In this document: positions 1 to 5,694 of the stretch, in pieces
How positions within the stretch are numbered: position 1 is the stretch's first letter
Layout: every line of letters begins with the position of its first letter
DNA from: K23-9 sp964460665
GTDB lineage: Bacteria > Planctomycetota > Planctomycetia > Pirellulales > Pirellulaceae
Reading direction: 5' to 3'
NCBI GenBank assembly: GCA_964460665.1
Contig: CAYWSL010000317.1
Coordinates: 1 to 5,694 of the forward strand
Length of the DNA: 5,694 nucleotides
Translations under genes and position numbers: made by a program
The notes under the pieces: generated by a model
What the model was told of the DNA's origin: nothing
The model's database searches: none
What the model saw: only the letters and a program-made list of their open reading frames with translations

Positions 1-9
1 ATATTTTTG

Positions 10-86
10 TGAGCCGTTGGCGCTAGCCACGGGCCTCGAAGGGTTGCGTTATCACTACAAGGCCCGCGGCTAGCGCCGTCAGCTCA
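10..86. repeat. REP/MITE-like imperfect inverted repeat (27-bp arms, 23-nt loop)
   Basis: The left arm (10-36) and right arm (60-86) are reverse complements at 23 of 27 positions. They share the core ggcgctagcc/ggctagcgcc and end in gggcct/aggccc. The loop is 37-59. Neither strand has a T-run straight after the stem, so this is not a canonical intrinsic terminator. Length, GC-rich arms and intergenic position fit a REP-like or miniature palindromic element. I have an unverified impression that gcgctagcc palindromes recur in Rhodopirellula intergenic regions. No second copy is present in this window, so dispersal cannot be shown here. Confidence 0.7.
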
Positions 87-100
87 GTAAATCAACAAAC

Positions 101-146
101 CGTCAAGACTTTCGGTGATTCACCGTTTCGCCAGAAACTCTTGACG
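101..146. repeat. Nested stem-loop upstream of the zinc-ribbon gene
   Basis: Arms 101-113 and 134-146 (starting cgtcaaga and ending tcttgacg) pair at 12 of 13 positions, with one c-c mismatch. The 20-nt loop holds a second hairpin: cggtgattcaccg (113-125) has 6-bp arms around a central t and shares its first base with the outer arm. The element begins 14 bp after the preceding inverted repeat and ends 68 bp before the start codon at 215. It could be a leader-RNA structure, an operator for a dimeric regulator, a terminator for a gene to the left, or part of the same mobile palindrome as 10-86. The pairing is directly visible, but the function is not. Confidence 0.5.
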
Positions 147-214
147 TGTTCTACTACTGGTGTTTTCAAACTGCTGATCGCCTTGTGCTTTTTCCTCCCG
201 CGTCGTAAACCCCT

Positions 215-997
215 ATGCCTATCGCCATCAAGTGCCAGTGCGGCAAAGCTCTTAAAGTTAAAGATGAACTAGCCGGCAAGGCCGTGAAGTGCCCCGGATG
301 CGGACAGCCTGTTCGCGTTGGCCAGCCTGGCGTCCCGCAGAAACAGCAACAGGCTCAAGCTCAAGCTCCGGCTGCACAGTCGGCGACACAGTCGGCTGCA
401 CAACCAGCAGCCATGGCGGCGCCTGCTGCCGCGCAAGCCGGAGCGATGAATGAATTGTTTGACGAAGCGGGTTTCAGTCACAACGTCGCGGCGGTTTGCC
501 CGTCTTGCCGTGCCGAAATGGACGCCAACGCAGTGTTCTGTACCAAGTGTGGGTATCACAAAGAGACCGGCGAATCGATCGAGCGACATAAAACCGCCGG
601 TCTCGACATCGACGCGGGAACCTTGGCGCTGGACAAAGCGACAGCGGACTTGGAACACGCTGACAAAGTTCAACGAGAAATGGAAGCCAAGTCCGGGATG
701 CCTTGGTGGATGCTTTCGCTGGTCATTTTCATGCTGGCGTCCGGCACGACGATCGCTGTCTTGGCTGTGAATGCAACCAATCAAGTCGATGCAGAAATTT
801 CGTTTACGCCGATGGTCTTGTTCTTGAACTTGGTTGCCGGTGCGTTTGGCTTGGTGGCGTTTGGTGCGATCGTCAAGATTGGTGTGATGTACGCTAAAGG
901 TGAGGCGGAGAAAAAGAAGGTGATCAAGCTTGGAATCGGTATCGTCGTCTTGGCGGCCGTGGCGATTGGCTGTCTAATCGCTGCGTCGAATCAGTAG
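215..997 (+). CDS. Double zinc-ribbon membrane protein of unknown function
   Basis: This 260-residue protein has two putative metal-binding ribbons. The first is C7-x-C9 with C26-x2-C29 (CPGCG), the N-terminal type common in planctomycete proteins. The second is C95-x2-C98 with C109-x2-C112. A Gln/Ala-rich linker (about 37-77) joins them and includes the repeat AAQS-ATQS-AAQP. A charged, probably helical stretch (about 117-160) precedes three predicted membrane segments, at about 164-186, 199-227 and 238-257, followed by a very short tail. With no signal peptide and cysteine ribbons at the N-terminus, that domain is probably cytoplasmic (inference). The ATG at 215 is chosen because the first ribbon starts only six residues later. 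No good Shine-Dalgarno precedes it. Another membrane protein gene follows 62 bp downstream on the same strand. No enzymatic motif is visible; a sensory or scaffolding role is possible but unsupported. Confidence 0.85.
   Translation: MPIAIKCQCGKALKVKDELAGKAVKCPGCGQPVRVGQPGVPQKQQQAQAQAPAAQSATQSAAQPAAMAAPAAAQAGAMNELFDEAGFSHNVAAVCPSCRAEMDANAVFCTKCGYHKETGESIERHKTAGLDIDAGTLALDKATADLEHADKVQREMEAKSGMPWWMLSLVIFMLASGTTIAVLAVNATNQVDAEISFTPMVLFLNLVAGAFGLVAFGAIVKIGVMYAKGEAEKKKVIKLGIGIVVLAAVAIGCLIAASNQ
371..406 (+). repeat. 12-bp tandem repeat, about three copies, in the Gln/Ala linker
   Basis: Three adjacent 12-bp units, gctgcacagtcg, gcgacacagtcg and gctgcacaacca, encode AAQS, ATQS and AAQP at residues 53-64 of the zinc-ribbon protein. 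The unit length is a multiple of three, so copy-number change would keep the frame. The repeat lies in a low-complexity linker between the two ribbons, where length variation should be tolerated. Confidence 0.6.
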
Positions 998-1059
998 AGA
1001 TTTCTGAAAGAGATTGTTGGCGGGTCTCACTACCTTGCAATCCAGATAAAGCATGCATC

Positions 1060-1644
1060 ATGCCCGACGATCCAGTTGCCAATCCGTACACCAAGAACGA
1101 TCCACTAGACGGTGGTCACGCGGAAGGCATGTCGATCGCTGACTGCGTGAAAACTAGTCAAATGGTTACCTTCGCGATGGCGATGGGATTGCTGTTTGTG
1201 TCTGGGGTGATGGTTTTTGTTGCAGCGGGCGATGCGGAATTCGCGGATCTGCTGGCATTCAATAAAGACAAGCAATTGTTGTTGGGCATTGGTTGTGTCT
1301 GTACGTTGATCGGGGTTGTCGCCAGCTTTGTGCTGCGATCGCTCGTCCGGAAACAATCCATGCATTCTTGGCTCGAAACGAATCCTCAAGTTGATCTGCC
1401 AATCTCCGTTGACGTCCCGATCCCCCAAGCCCACAAGTTGCTTGAGGGGGTGACAGCCTCGAATCTGATCGGTGCGGCTTTGCTAGAAGGCCCTGGAGTG
1501 ATCAACGCGATCTTGATGATGGTCAACCAGTATGCGCTGCACCTGATCCCGATCGCGATCTGCTTTGTTTGCTTGCTGGTGAAAATTCCGACCATCAATG
1601 GTGTCAAGAATTACATCGAAACCGCGATTAGCGAGAATCGATAA
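1060..1644 (+). CDS. Hypothetical protein with four predicted membrane segments
   Basis: This 194-residue protein is not one I recognise. It has a polar N-terminus of about 32 residues with no signal peptide. Two hydrophobic segments follow at about 33-56 and 72-92, then a soluble stretch at about 97-126 rich in Pro, Asp and Val, and two more hydrophobic segments at about 131-155 and 159-176. A short amphipathic tail ends in ENR. The third segment contains an acidic residue, E143, within ALLEGPG. Short membrane proteins of this layout are frequent in planctomycetes. The ATG at 1060 is preferred; another ATG at 1053 is out of frame. The Shine-Dalgarno is weak at best. Its position 62 bp after the zinc-ribbon gene on the same strand suggests co-transcription, so the two may work together at the membrane (inference). 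No catalytic motif is visible. Confidence 0.8.
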   Translation: MPDDPVANPYTKNDPLDGGHAEGMSIADCVKTSQMVTFAMAMGLLFVSGVMVFVAAGDAEFADLLAFNKDKQLLLGIGCVCTLIGVVASFVLRSLVRKQSMHSWLETNPQVDLPISVDVPIPQAHKLLEGVTASNLIGAALLEGPGVINAILMMVNQYALHLIPIAICFVCLLVKIPTINGVKNYIETAISENR

Positions 1645-1673
1645 CTCAACGAGTGTTTCATCAATATTAAAAC

Positions 1674-1694
1674 TTTGGGTTCCGCTACCCCAAA
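1674..1694 (+). terminator. Weak hairpin, possible terminator of the upstream gene pair
   Basis: tttggg (1674-1679) pairs with cccaaa (1689-1694) across a 9-nt loop, 30 bp after the stop codon of the four-segment membrane protein gene. The stem is only 6 bp and is followed by atcaaaacg rather than a T-run, so it is a poor intrinsic terminator. It is recorded because of its position at the end of a probable transcription unit. Confidence 0.2.
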
Positions 1695-1823
1695 ATCAAA
1701 ACGAGACGAAGCACAGGTGGTACGACGACCGAATTTCACAGCCCGCTAGACGTTAGATGGCAGACGGCAGGCTTGTCTCGCCGTAACACTGTCAGAGGTG
1801 TCTTCGCGTCGCCGGGTTGCGTT

Positions 1824-1834
1824 GTTGATTCAAC
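1824..1834. promoter_or_regulatory. Near-palindrome gttgattcaac upstream of the desaturase
   Basis: Five-bp arms, gttga and tcaac, flank a central t, 56 bp before the desaturase ATG. The core tgattca also forms the centre of the palindrome cggtgattcaccg at 113-125 upstream of the first gene. A shared regulator-binding site is conceivable, but an 11-bp palindrome can easily occur by chance. Confidence 0.15.
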
Positions 1835-1890
1835 CTAGTCAAAACAGGTGCTTGTTATAGGCGTCTCCTTCTTAACGGTAAGAACACGGT

Positions 1891-3468
1891 ATGGCCACAT
1901 CGGATTCAAAGTCAAACGGCGCGACTCAGCACGTTGTGGTCATAGGCAGCGGGTTGGCGGGACTTTCATCGGCTTGTGTGCTGGCCGCACGTGGGCACCG
2001 CGTCACCGTGCTAGAAAAGAACGATTGGGTGGGCGGCAAAGCGGCGCCGCTGCAGGAGGATGGTTACCGTTTTGACATGGGGCCCACGATTCTGACGTTG
2101 CCCAGTGTTTTGAAACGGGTGTTCGCCGAAGCGGACCGCGATGTGAACGATTACATCGACATGATTGCGCTCGATCCGCAATGGCGATGTTTCTTCGAGG
2201 GCGATAAGAATAAGAATGAAGAGAACACGGTGCTGGATTTGGTTGCCAGTACTGATGAGATGAAAAAGAACTTGCAGGCCTTCACGGGATCGTCCACCAG
2301 CGGAGACGGTTACGAGAAATTCATGCGAATGAGCGAAGGGCTGCACGGGGTTTCGGATCGGTTCTTTTTCTGGCGCAGCGTTGGAGGCATTGGCGACACG
2401 CTAGAAGTCGGAGGTGCTTTTTCGGCCGCCGTGCTGAAGGATGTTTTGTCGTTGCGAATGGGACAGAGTGTTGCGTCGGTTGTTCGTAAACATGTTCCGG
2501 ACAAACGTGTCGCACAGATGATGGACCACTTCACGCAGTACGTGGGATCGTCGCCGTATCAGTCGCCCGCAGTGCTTTGTAGCATCGCTCACATGCAGAC
2601 CGACGAAGGCATTTGGTATCCGATGGGCGGCACGCGATCGGTGCCGGTGGCACTGGCCAAGTTAGCGGAAGAACTGGGCGTCGAAATCCACACCGGCGTG
2701 GACGTGCTGCGTATCACGATCGATGACAATCGTGTTCGTTCCGTGGAGGCGACGGACGGGAGAACGTTTGATTGCGATGCTGTGGTCAGCAATAGCGACG
2801 CGGTGCGAACTTACACGGAATTGCTAAGCGGGACGCCCGAGTCAGTCGCGTTCGAGAAGAAGAATAAGATGAAGCCGGCGTGTAGTGGCGTGGTGCTGTA
2901 TCTGGGATTGAACCGGCGATACGAACAGTTGCTACATCACAACTTCGTGTTCTCCAAAGATCCCGAAGAGGAGTTTGAGTACATTTACAAACGTGGCGAG
3001 CCGGCACCAGATCCAAGCGCCTACTTGTGTGCTCCGGCGATCAGCGAACCGGACGTCGCGCCAGATGGTGGTGAGGCGTTGTACATTTTGGTGCACACGC
3101 CCTATTTGCGCGAGAACCACGACTGGAAGAAGATGCTGCCGGAGTATCGCGAAGTGATTTTGGACAAGCTAGAACGAACTGCCGGCATGACCGGAATTCG
3201 CGATGCGATTGAGTACGAAGCATCGCTAACTCCCGAAGGTATCCACAATCGCTACCGTGTTTTGAACGGAGCGATCTACGGATTGGCCAGTCATGGCACG
3301 TTCACCGGAGCATTCAAGCCCGCGAACCGGCGCAAAGACGTGAAAGGCTTGTACTTGGCAGGCGGAGCCGCACACCCTGGCCCCGGCATGCCGATGGTGC
3401 TTATGAGCGGCTGGATTGCAGCCGATTCACTGGACGCCGACGTAAGAGAAGGCAGGCTGGTGAAGTAG
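1891..3468 (+). CDS. Carotenoid desaturase of the CrtI/CrtN/CrtD family (FAD-dependent)
   Basis: This 525-residue flavoprotein has the usual length for phytoene desaturase-type enzymes. The N-terminal Rossmann dinucleotide motif is GSGLAG at 19-24, with the ribose-binding acidic residue E42 in VLEK and GG at 48-49. YRFDMGPTIL (59-68) is the conserved family segment after the FAD site. The C-terminus carries the hallmark flavin-binding motif YLAGGAAHPGPGMP (488-501) followed by LMSG. The family removes hydrogens from phytoene, diapophytoene or later carotenoids at the membrane surface to extend the conjugated double bonds. The NGAIYG...NRR...GLYLAGG layout near the C-terminus recalls CrtD/CrtN/CrtP-type members as much as classical CrtI, so the substrate is uncertain (inference). 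The ATG at 1891 places the Rossmann motif about 18 residues in, as expected. No phytoene or squalene synthase gene lies beside it, and the next gene is convergent. Confidence 0.9.
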   Translation: MATSDSKSNGATQHVVVIGSGLAGLSSACVLAARGHRVTVLEKNDWVGGKAAPLQEDGYRFDMGPTILTLPSVLKRVFAEADRDVNDYIDMIALDPQWRCFFEGDKNKNEENTVLDLVASTDEMKKNLQAFTGSSTSGDGYEKFMRMSEGLHGVSDRFFFWRSVGGIGDTLEVGGAFSAAVLKDVLSLRMGQSVASVVRKHVPDKRVAQMMDHFTQYVGSSPYQSPAVLCSIAHMQTDEGIWYPMGGTRSVPVALAKLAEELGVEIHTGVDVLRITIDDNRVRSVEATDGRTFDCDAVVSNSDAVRTYTELLSGTPESVAFEKKNKMKPACSGVVLYLGLNRRYEQLLHHNFVFSKDPEEEFEYIYKRGEPAPDPSAYLCAPAISEPDVAPDGGEALYILVHTPYLRENHDWKKMLPEYREVILDKLERTAGMTGIRDAIEYEASLTPEGIHNRYRVLNGAIYGLASHGTFTGAFKPANRRKDVKGLYLAGGAAHPGPGMPMVLMSGWIAADSLDADVREGRLVK

Positions 3469-3522
3469 TGGGGCTTGAGCCTGGTTGTGTGAATACGCCA
3501 CTAGCTGTTAGCTGCCCGCTTC

Positions 3523-5694
3523 CTACGGATGGATGTGGTAGCGGTGGCAGGTTACGCACGAGTCGCCGGCGGCTTTGGGCGTATGGCAGGCGGCACAGGC
3601 TTGGCGATTGATCGGCAGAAATTCGTTGCCTTGGTGTGCGGTGGCGACGCTGTCGTCTAGGAAGCTAGCTAGCGATATCGGCGACTTGGATTGGGCCGAG
3701 TTTGTATTGACTGTGTGACAGTGTTTGCAGTCGGCAATGGTTGCCACGTTCAAGTGCGCCGCGTGTGCAAACTTGGTAAACCCGTTCTTGCGTCCCACCA
3801 AATCGCGCCCCTGCCATTCTGGCTTTAAGTCCCTCGCGCCCGTATGGCATGATACGCAAGCTGCAACGGAGCGATTGGACAATAGCCGAGCGCGGACTAG
3901 GTCGTTGGGCGGTAACTGATGGACCACTTCGACGATCGCTTTTAACACGGGGTCCGAGTGGCCGCTTCCGCGATAGCCGATGGCTAAGCGGATGTCGTCG
4001 CGATACCAACCCCCATTGGGCATCATCTTGCTTGGCGAAAACGACTTGGCGCGATTGCCGCCAGGAATCCTCGCACGTCCATTCAGCGGATCAGTAGCTA
4101 ATGGATCAGTAGCCAATGGGTCAGTAGCCAGCGGATCGGTAGCTAGTGGATCGATCGCCAGTGGATCGGCCAGCAGACCGTCTCCTGCTGCCAACGGATC
4201 ACCAAGTAACGAGTCGCCAGTATTGGTTTGCGGAGTAGGCAGAAGGTCATCACCGTTTTGAGGCGAAGAGCCTGTCTGATCGGAAAGGTGAAACTGGTTC
4301 GGCCCCGTTTGCATGGCAGCGCCGCTGCCAGGAAGTAGGCCGTTGTTGGGCAGACTCAAGCCTGGGCTTGCCTGGTTCGGGTTCCCAGATAGATTCCCGC
4401 CGGATTGTCCCAGCAGGATGTTGTCACGTGCGCTGTCGAATTGTGTTTGAACGACCGAGTTGCCTTGTAGTCGCTTCGAGATAAAGGGCACGCCAAACAA
4501 GAGTTCTTCTTCGGAAAGGATTGGTAGCAGAATGGAGGGTTGTTCGCGCAGAGGCGTCGTGAGTGCTTTGGCAAAGTCGACTTGGCGAATCTGGGTGACC
4601 GGCGTTCGTCGCGATACTTTCAGATCAGTTTCCGCGGTTTCGGGAAACCACTTCTCGTAGGCTTGAATCAGAATCTGTGGCGGCAATGTGCGAATCAATA
4701 ACGCCATCGCTTTGGGCGACACTCCTGCTTGGGTGCCACGTTTGATCAGGGCCGGATGCCCTTGGTTAGCCAAGTCCAGCAACAAAACGCGGTGTGCTGC
4801 GGCAACAGTCGCTGCGGACGCATTCGTCTGCGGGTTGTTTGGATCAAGTTTGATCAAATCCCGACCGGGGATCTGTGCGATCGTATCTGCGATGGACGGG
4901 TCGACACGCATCAATAGATCGGAAAGCGGAGTGATCTCGCCTTCCATGAATCCGCGAGCTGCCACGGGCCACTCACCGGCAAGGTTCGCAGCGGGTTCAG
5001 GTACGGTCGGCAAGGCGAACAAGTCGAAGCCCTTGGCAGACTCCAATTTTAGCGCATCGTCGTGACATGACTGGCAACCGGTTTCGTAACTGACTGATCG
5101 CGTCAATTCGTTGTGTTCGTTGACGACATGGCAGCTTTCGCAAGCGAATGTCGCCACCGCGCCACTGATTTGAGTGCCAGGAAAATGTTTGGTCATGTGC
5201 GATTGGTGATCGAACGCAATTTCTCCGCCACGGCCGTAGGGCCATTGTTCCCATTGTGGGTGGGAAGTTGCAAAACTGCCAAAACGATTGTCGTGGCAGG
5301 TTTGACACTGTGCATCAGTGACAGCCAAAAGATCCGCATTGGCGCCGCCGTGTTCACGATGGCAGGTCGCGCAGGCAATATCTTCTTGGTCAACAGCGGG
5401 TCCAGGTAATGCGTCGTGCCAGGAATTTTCTTCGCTGGCCGATGTGAGGCGAATACGGTTGCGAATCTGTCTTCGCTTCGCAAACGGTAGGTTATGCGCC
5501 AGCTTGGCTCGTGACGGTTCAATCGTCTTGTGGTGGCATTTCAAGCAGCGATCGGTTTGACTGACGTCCGCGTGTCCTTCGCCGGCTGACAGAAACCAAA
5601 CGTTGGGGGATGTCGCTGCGGATTCGTGGCACGATGCACACCGGTCCGATGTGAGCGTGCCGGACAGAATCTGAGCGTGCGGTGTCGCAAGGTT
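3523..5694 (-). CDS. Multihaem c-type cytochrome (at least ten CxxCH), N-terminus beyond the window
   Basis: The minus-strand frame is open from the window edge to the TAG at 3523-3525, giving 723 visible residues, here numbered from the edge. A TTG at 5544 could be taken for a start but lies inside CLKCH, and coding continues upstream through CASCH, so the true start and any signal peptide lie outside. CxxCH haem-attachment motifs begin at residues 19, 50, 108, 130, 185, 207, 613, 656, 700 and 713. FDHQSH (161-166) and FAHAAH (642-647) are likely sources of distal His ligands. Residues 212-612 lack haem motifs and include a Gly/Asn/Pro-rich part, a DPLAT repeat (about 511-536) and GGWYRDD (561-567). 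Such proteins are exported, receive covalent haem outside the cytoplasm and transfer electrons in the periplasm. The redox partner cannot be told from this window. The convergent desaturase gene ends 54 bp away. Confidence 0.9.
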   Translation of the reverse strand, partial: NLATPHAQILSGTLTSDRCASCHESAATSPNVWFLSAGEGHADVSQTDRCLKCHHKTIEPSRAKLAHNLPFAKRRQIRNRIRLTSASEENSWHDALPGPAVDQEDIACATCHREHGGANADLLAVTDAQCQTCHDNRFGSFATSHPQWEQWPYGRGGEIAFDHQSHMTKHFPGTQISGAVATFACESCHVVNEHNELTRSVSYETGCQSCHDDALKLESAKGFDLFALPTVPEPAANLAGEWPVAARGFMEGEITPLSDLLMRVDPSIADTIAQIPGRDLIKLDPNNPQTNASAATVAAAHRVLLLDLANQGHPALIKRGTQAGVSPKAMALLIRTLPPQILIQAYEKWFPETAETDLKVSRRTPVTQIRQVDFAKALTTPLREQPSILLPILSEEELLFGVPFISKRLQGNSVVQTQFDSARDNILLGQSGGNLSGNPNQASPGLSLPNNGLLPGSGAAMQTGPNQFHLSDQTGSSPQNGDDLLPTPQTNTGDSLLGDPLAAGDGLLADPLAIDPLATDPLATDPLATDPLATDPLNGRARIPGGNRAKSFSPSKMMPNGGWYRDDIRLAIGYRGSGHSDPVLKAIVEVVHQLPPNDLVRARLLSNRSVAACVSCHTGARDLKPEWQGRDLVGRKNGFTKFAHAAHLNVATIADCKHCHTVNTNSAQSKSPISLASFLDDSVATAHQGNEFLPINRQACAACHTPKAAGDSCVTCHRYHIHP
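3544..3597 (-). other. C-terminal doubled CxxCH haem pair
   Basis: CAACH (3583-3597) and CVTCH (3544-3558) are separated by only eight residues. This is the tight doubled-CxxCH spacing seen in many multihaem cytochromes, where the two haems are packed close together. It lies just before the C-terminal YHIHP, whose histidines could also serve as axial ligands. Confidence 0.8.
4088..4162 (-). repeat. 15-bp tandem repeat, five copies, encoding DPLAT pentapeptides
   Basis: Five successive 15-bp units are visible on the plus strand, starting at 4088, 4103, 4118, 4133 and 4148, with consensus ggatcagtagccaat and a few differences between copies. A degenerate sixth copy follows from 4163. On the coding (minus) strand they give DPLA[TI] repeats, about residues 511-536 of the cytochrome, flanked by related DPLAAG and DPLNG. 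The unit keeps the reading frame, so copy number could vary between strains without breaking the gene. The stretch is acidic and proline-rich and is probably an extended linker. Confidence 0.9.
5062..5373 (-). repeat. Duplicated CxxCH-x17-CxxCH haem module
   Basis: Two haem pairs in the cytochrome have identical internal spacing. CATCH (5359-5373) and CQTCH (5293-5307) are 17 residues apart, and so are CESCH (5128-5142) and CQSCH (5062-5076). Both modules start with AC..CH, have EH three or six residues after the first motif's His, and end with CQ-CHD. The corresponding motifs of the two modules are 77 residues apart. This suggests an internal duplication, or two copies of one structural haem-pair domain. 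Confidence 0.6.

Larger units (their letters stand above)
1645..1890. other. 246-bp intergenic region upstream of the desaturase
   Basis: No gene is supported here. The left part holds a weak hairpin just after the preceding stop codon. The right part, close to the desaturase start, holds the short near-palindrome gttgattcaac (1824-1834), and competing 5-bp arms ggttg/caacc (1815-1819 and 1831-1835). I could not identify a convincing sigma-70 promoter: ttgatt at 1825-1830 and the AT-rich tgttatag near 1853-1860 are too far apart for a standard -35/-10 pair. The promoter for the desaturase is nevertheless most likely here, given the length of the gap. Confidence 0.4.

Noticed and set aside
269..784. 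Long minus-strand open frame opposite the zinc-ribbon gene
   Set aside because: It is antisense to a well-supported gene, and its Arg/Ser/Leu-rich translation mirrors the Gln/Ala-rich linker on the other strand. It has no recognisable domain.
1432..1530. Resemblance of the ALLEGPG membrane segment to ATP synthase subunit c
   Set aside because: An acidic residue in a helix after small residues recalls subunit c, but the protein has four segments and 194 residues, lacks the polar RQP-type loop, and has no ATP synthase neighbours.
1764..1784. Hairpin acggc/gccgt in the intergenic region
   Set aside because: A 5-bp stem with an 11-nt loop is expected by chance in a region of this composition, and no supporting context is visible.
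1848..2075. Plus-strand open frame overlapping the start of the desaturase
   Set aside because: It is another frame of the desaturase N-terminus and lacks any domain. The frame from 1891 carries the complete Rossmann motif.
3469..3522. Bidirectional terminator between the convergent genes
   Set aside because: Only 4-bp arms (ggct/agcc and agct/agct) with 2-3-nt loops are visible and there is no T-run on either strand. Termination probably occurs nearby, but no site can be named.
4088..4162. Possible CRISPR array or iteron cluster
   Set aside because: The units are 15 bp and directly adjacent with no spacers, lie inside a coding frame and encode a pentapeptide. This is a coding minisatellite.
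3980..4261. Plus-strand open frame with SVANG/SVASG repeats
   Set aside because: It is the antisense reading of the 15-bp repeat that encodes DPLAT in the cytochrome. The repetitive look is inherited from the DNA repeat.

Overview
The window looks like a piece of a planctomycete chromosome, most likely a Rhodopirellula-like member of the Pirellulaceae. Three things suggest this. The first protein has an N-terminal CxC...CPxCG zinc ribbon of a type very common in that phylum. The multihaem cytochrome has a composition and a GGWYRDD...GHSDP segment that I associate with planctomycete cytochromes. The genes also lack strong Shine-Dalgarno sequences. This is judged from memory of the families, not from a database search.

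Layout: bases 1-214 are non-coding and structured. They hold a 27-bp imperfect inverted repeat (10-86) that resembles a REP/MITE-type palindrome, followed by a second nested stem-loop (101-146). Two plus-strand genes for small membrane proteins of unknown function follow 62 bp apart: a double zinc-ribbon protein with three predicted membrane segments (215-997) and a protein with four predicted membrane segments (1060-1644). After a 246-bp gap comes a complete CrtI/CrtN/CrtD-type carotenoid desaturase gene (1891-3468). Facing it, 54 bp away, is a long minus-strand multihaem c-type cytochrome gene that runs off the right edge of the window (3523 to beyond 5694).

The cytochrome reading frame is open all the way to base 5694. 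An apparent start near 5544 is a TTG (Leu) codon inside a CLKCH haem motif, so the true start lies outside the window. Ten CxxCH motifs are visible, six in the upstream part and four at the C-terminus. They are separated by about 400 haem-free residues that include a (DPLAT)n pentapeptide repeat encoded by 15-bp tandem repeats.

The genes do not form an obvious single pathway. The first two may be co-transcribed. The desaturase has no other carotenoid gene beside it, and the cytochrome belongs to a separate, convergent transcription unit. I see no tRNA, rRNA, CRISPR array, transposase or phage gene. No clearly new multi-gene system is visible. The most unusual items are the split-haem cytochrome and the structured leader at the left end.
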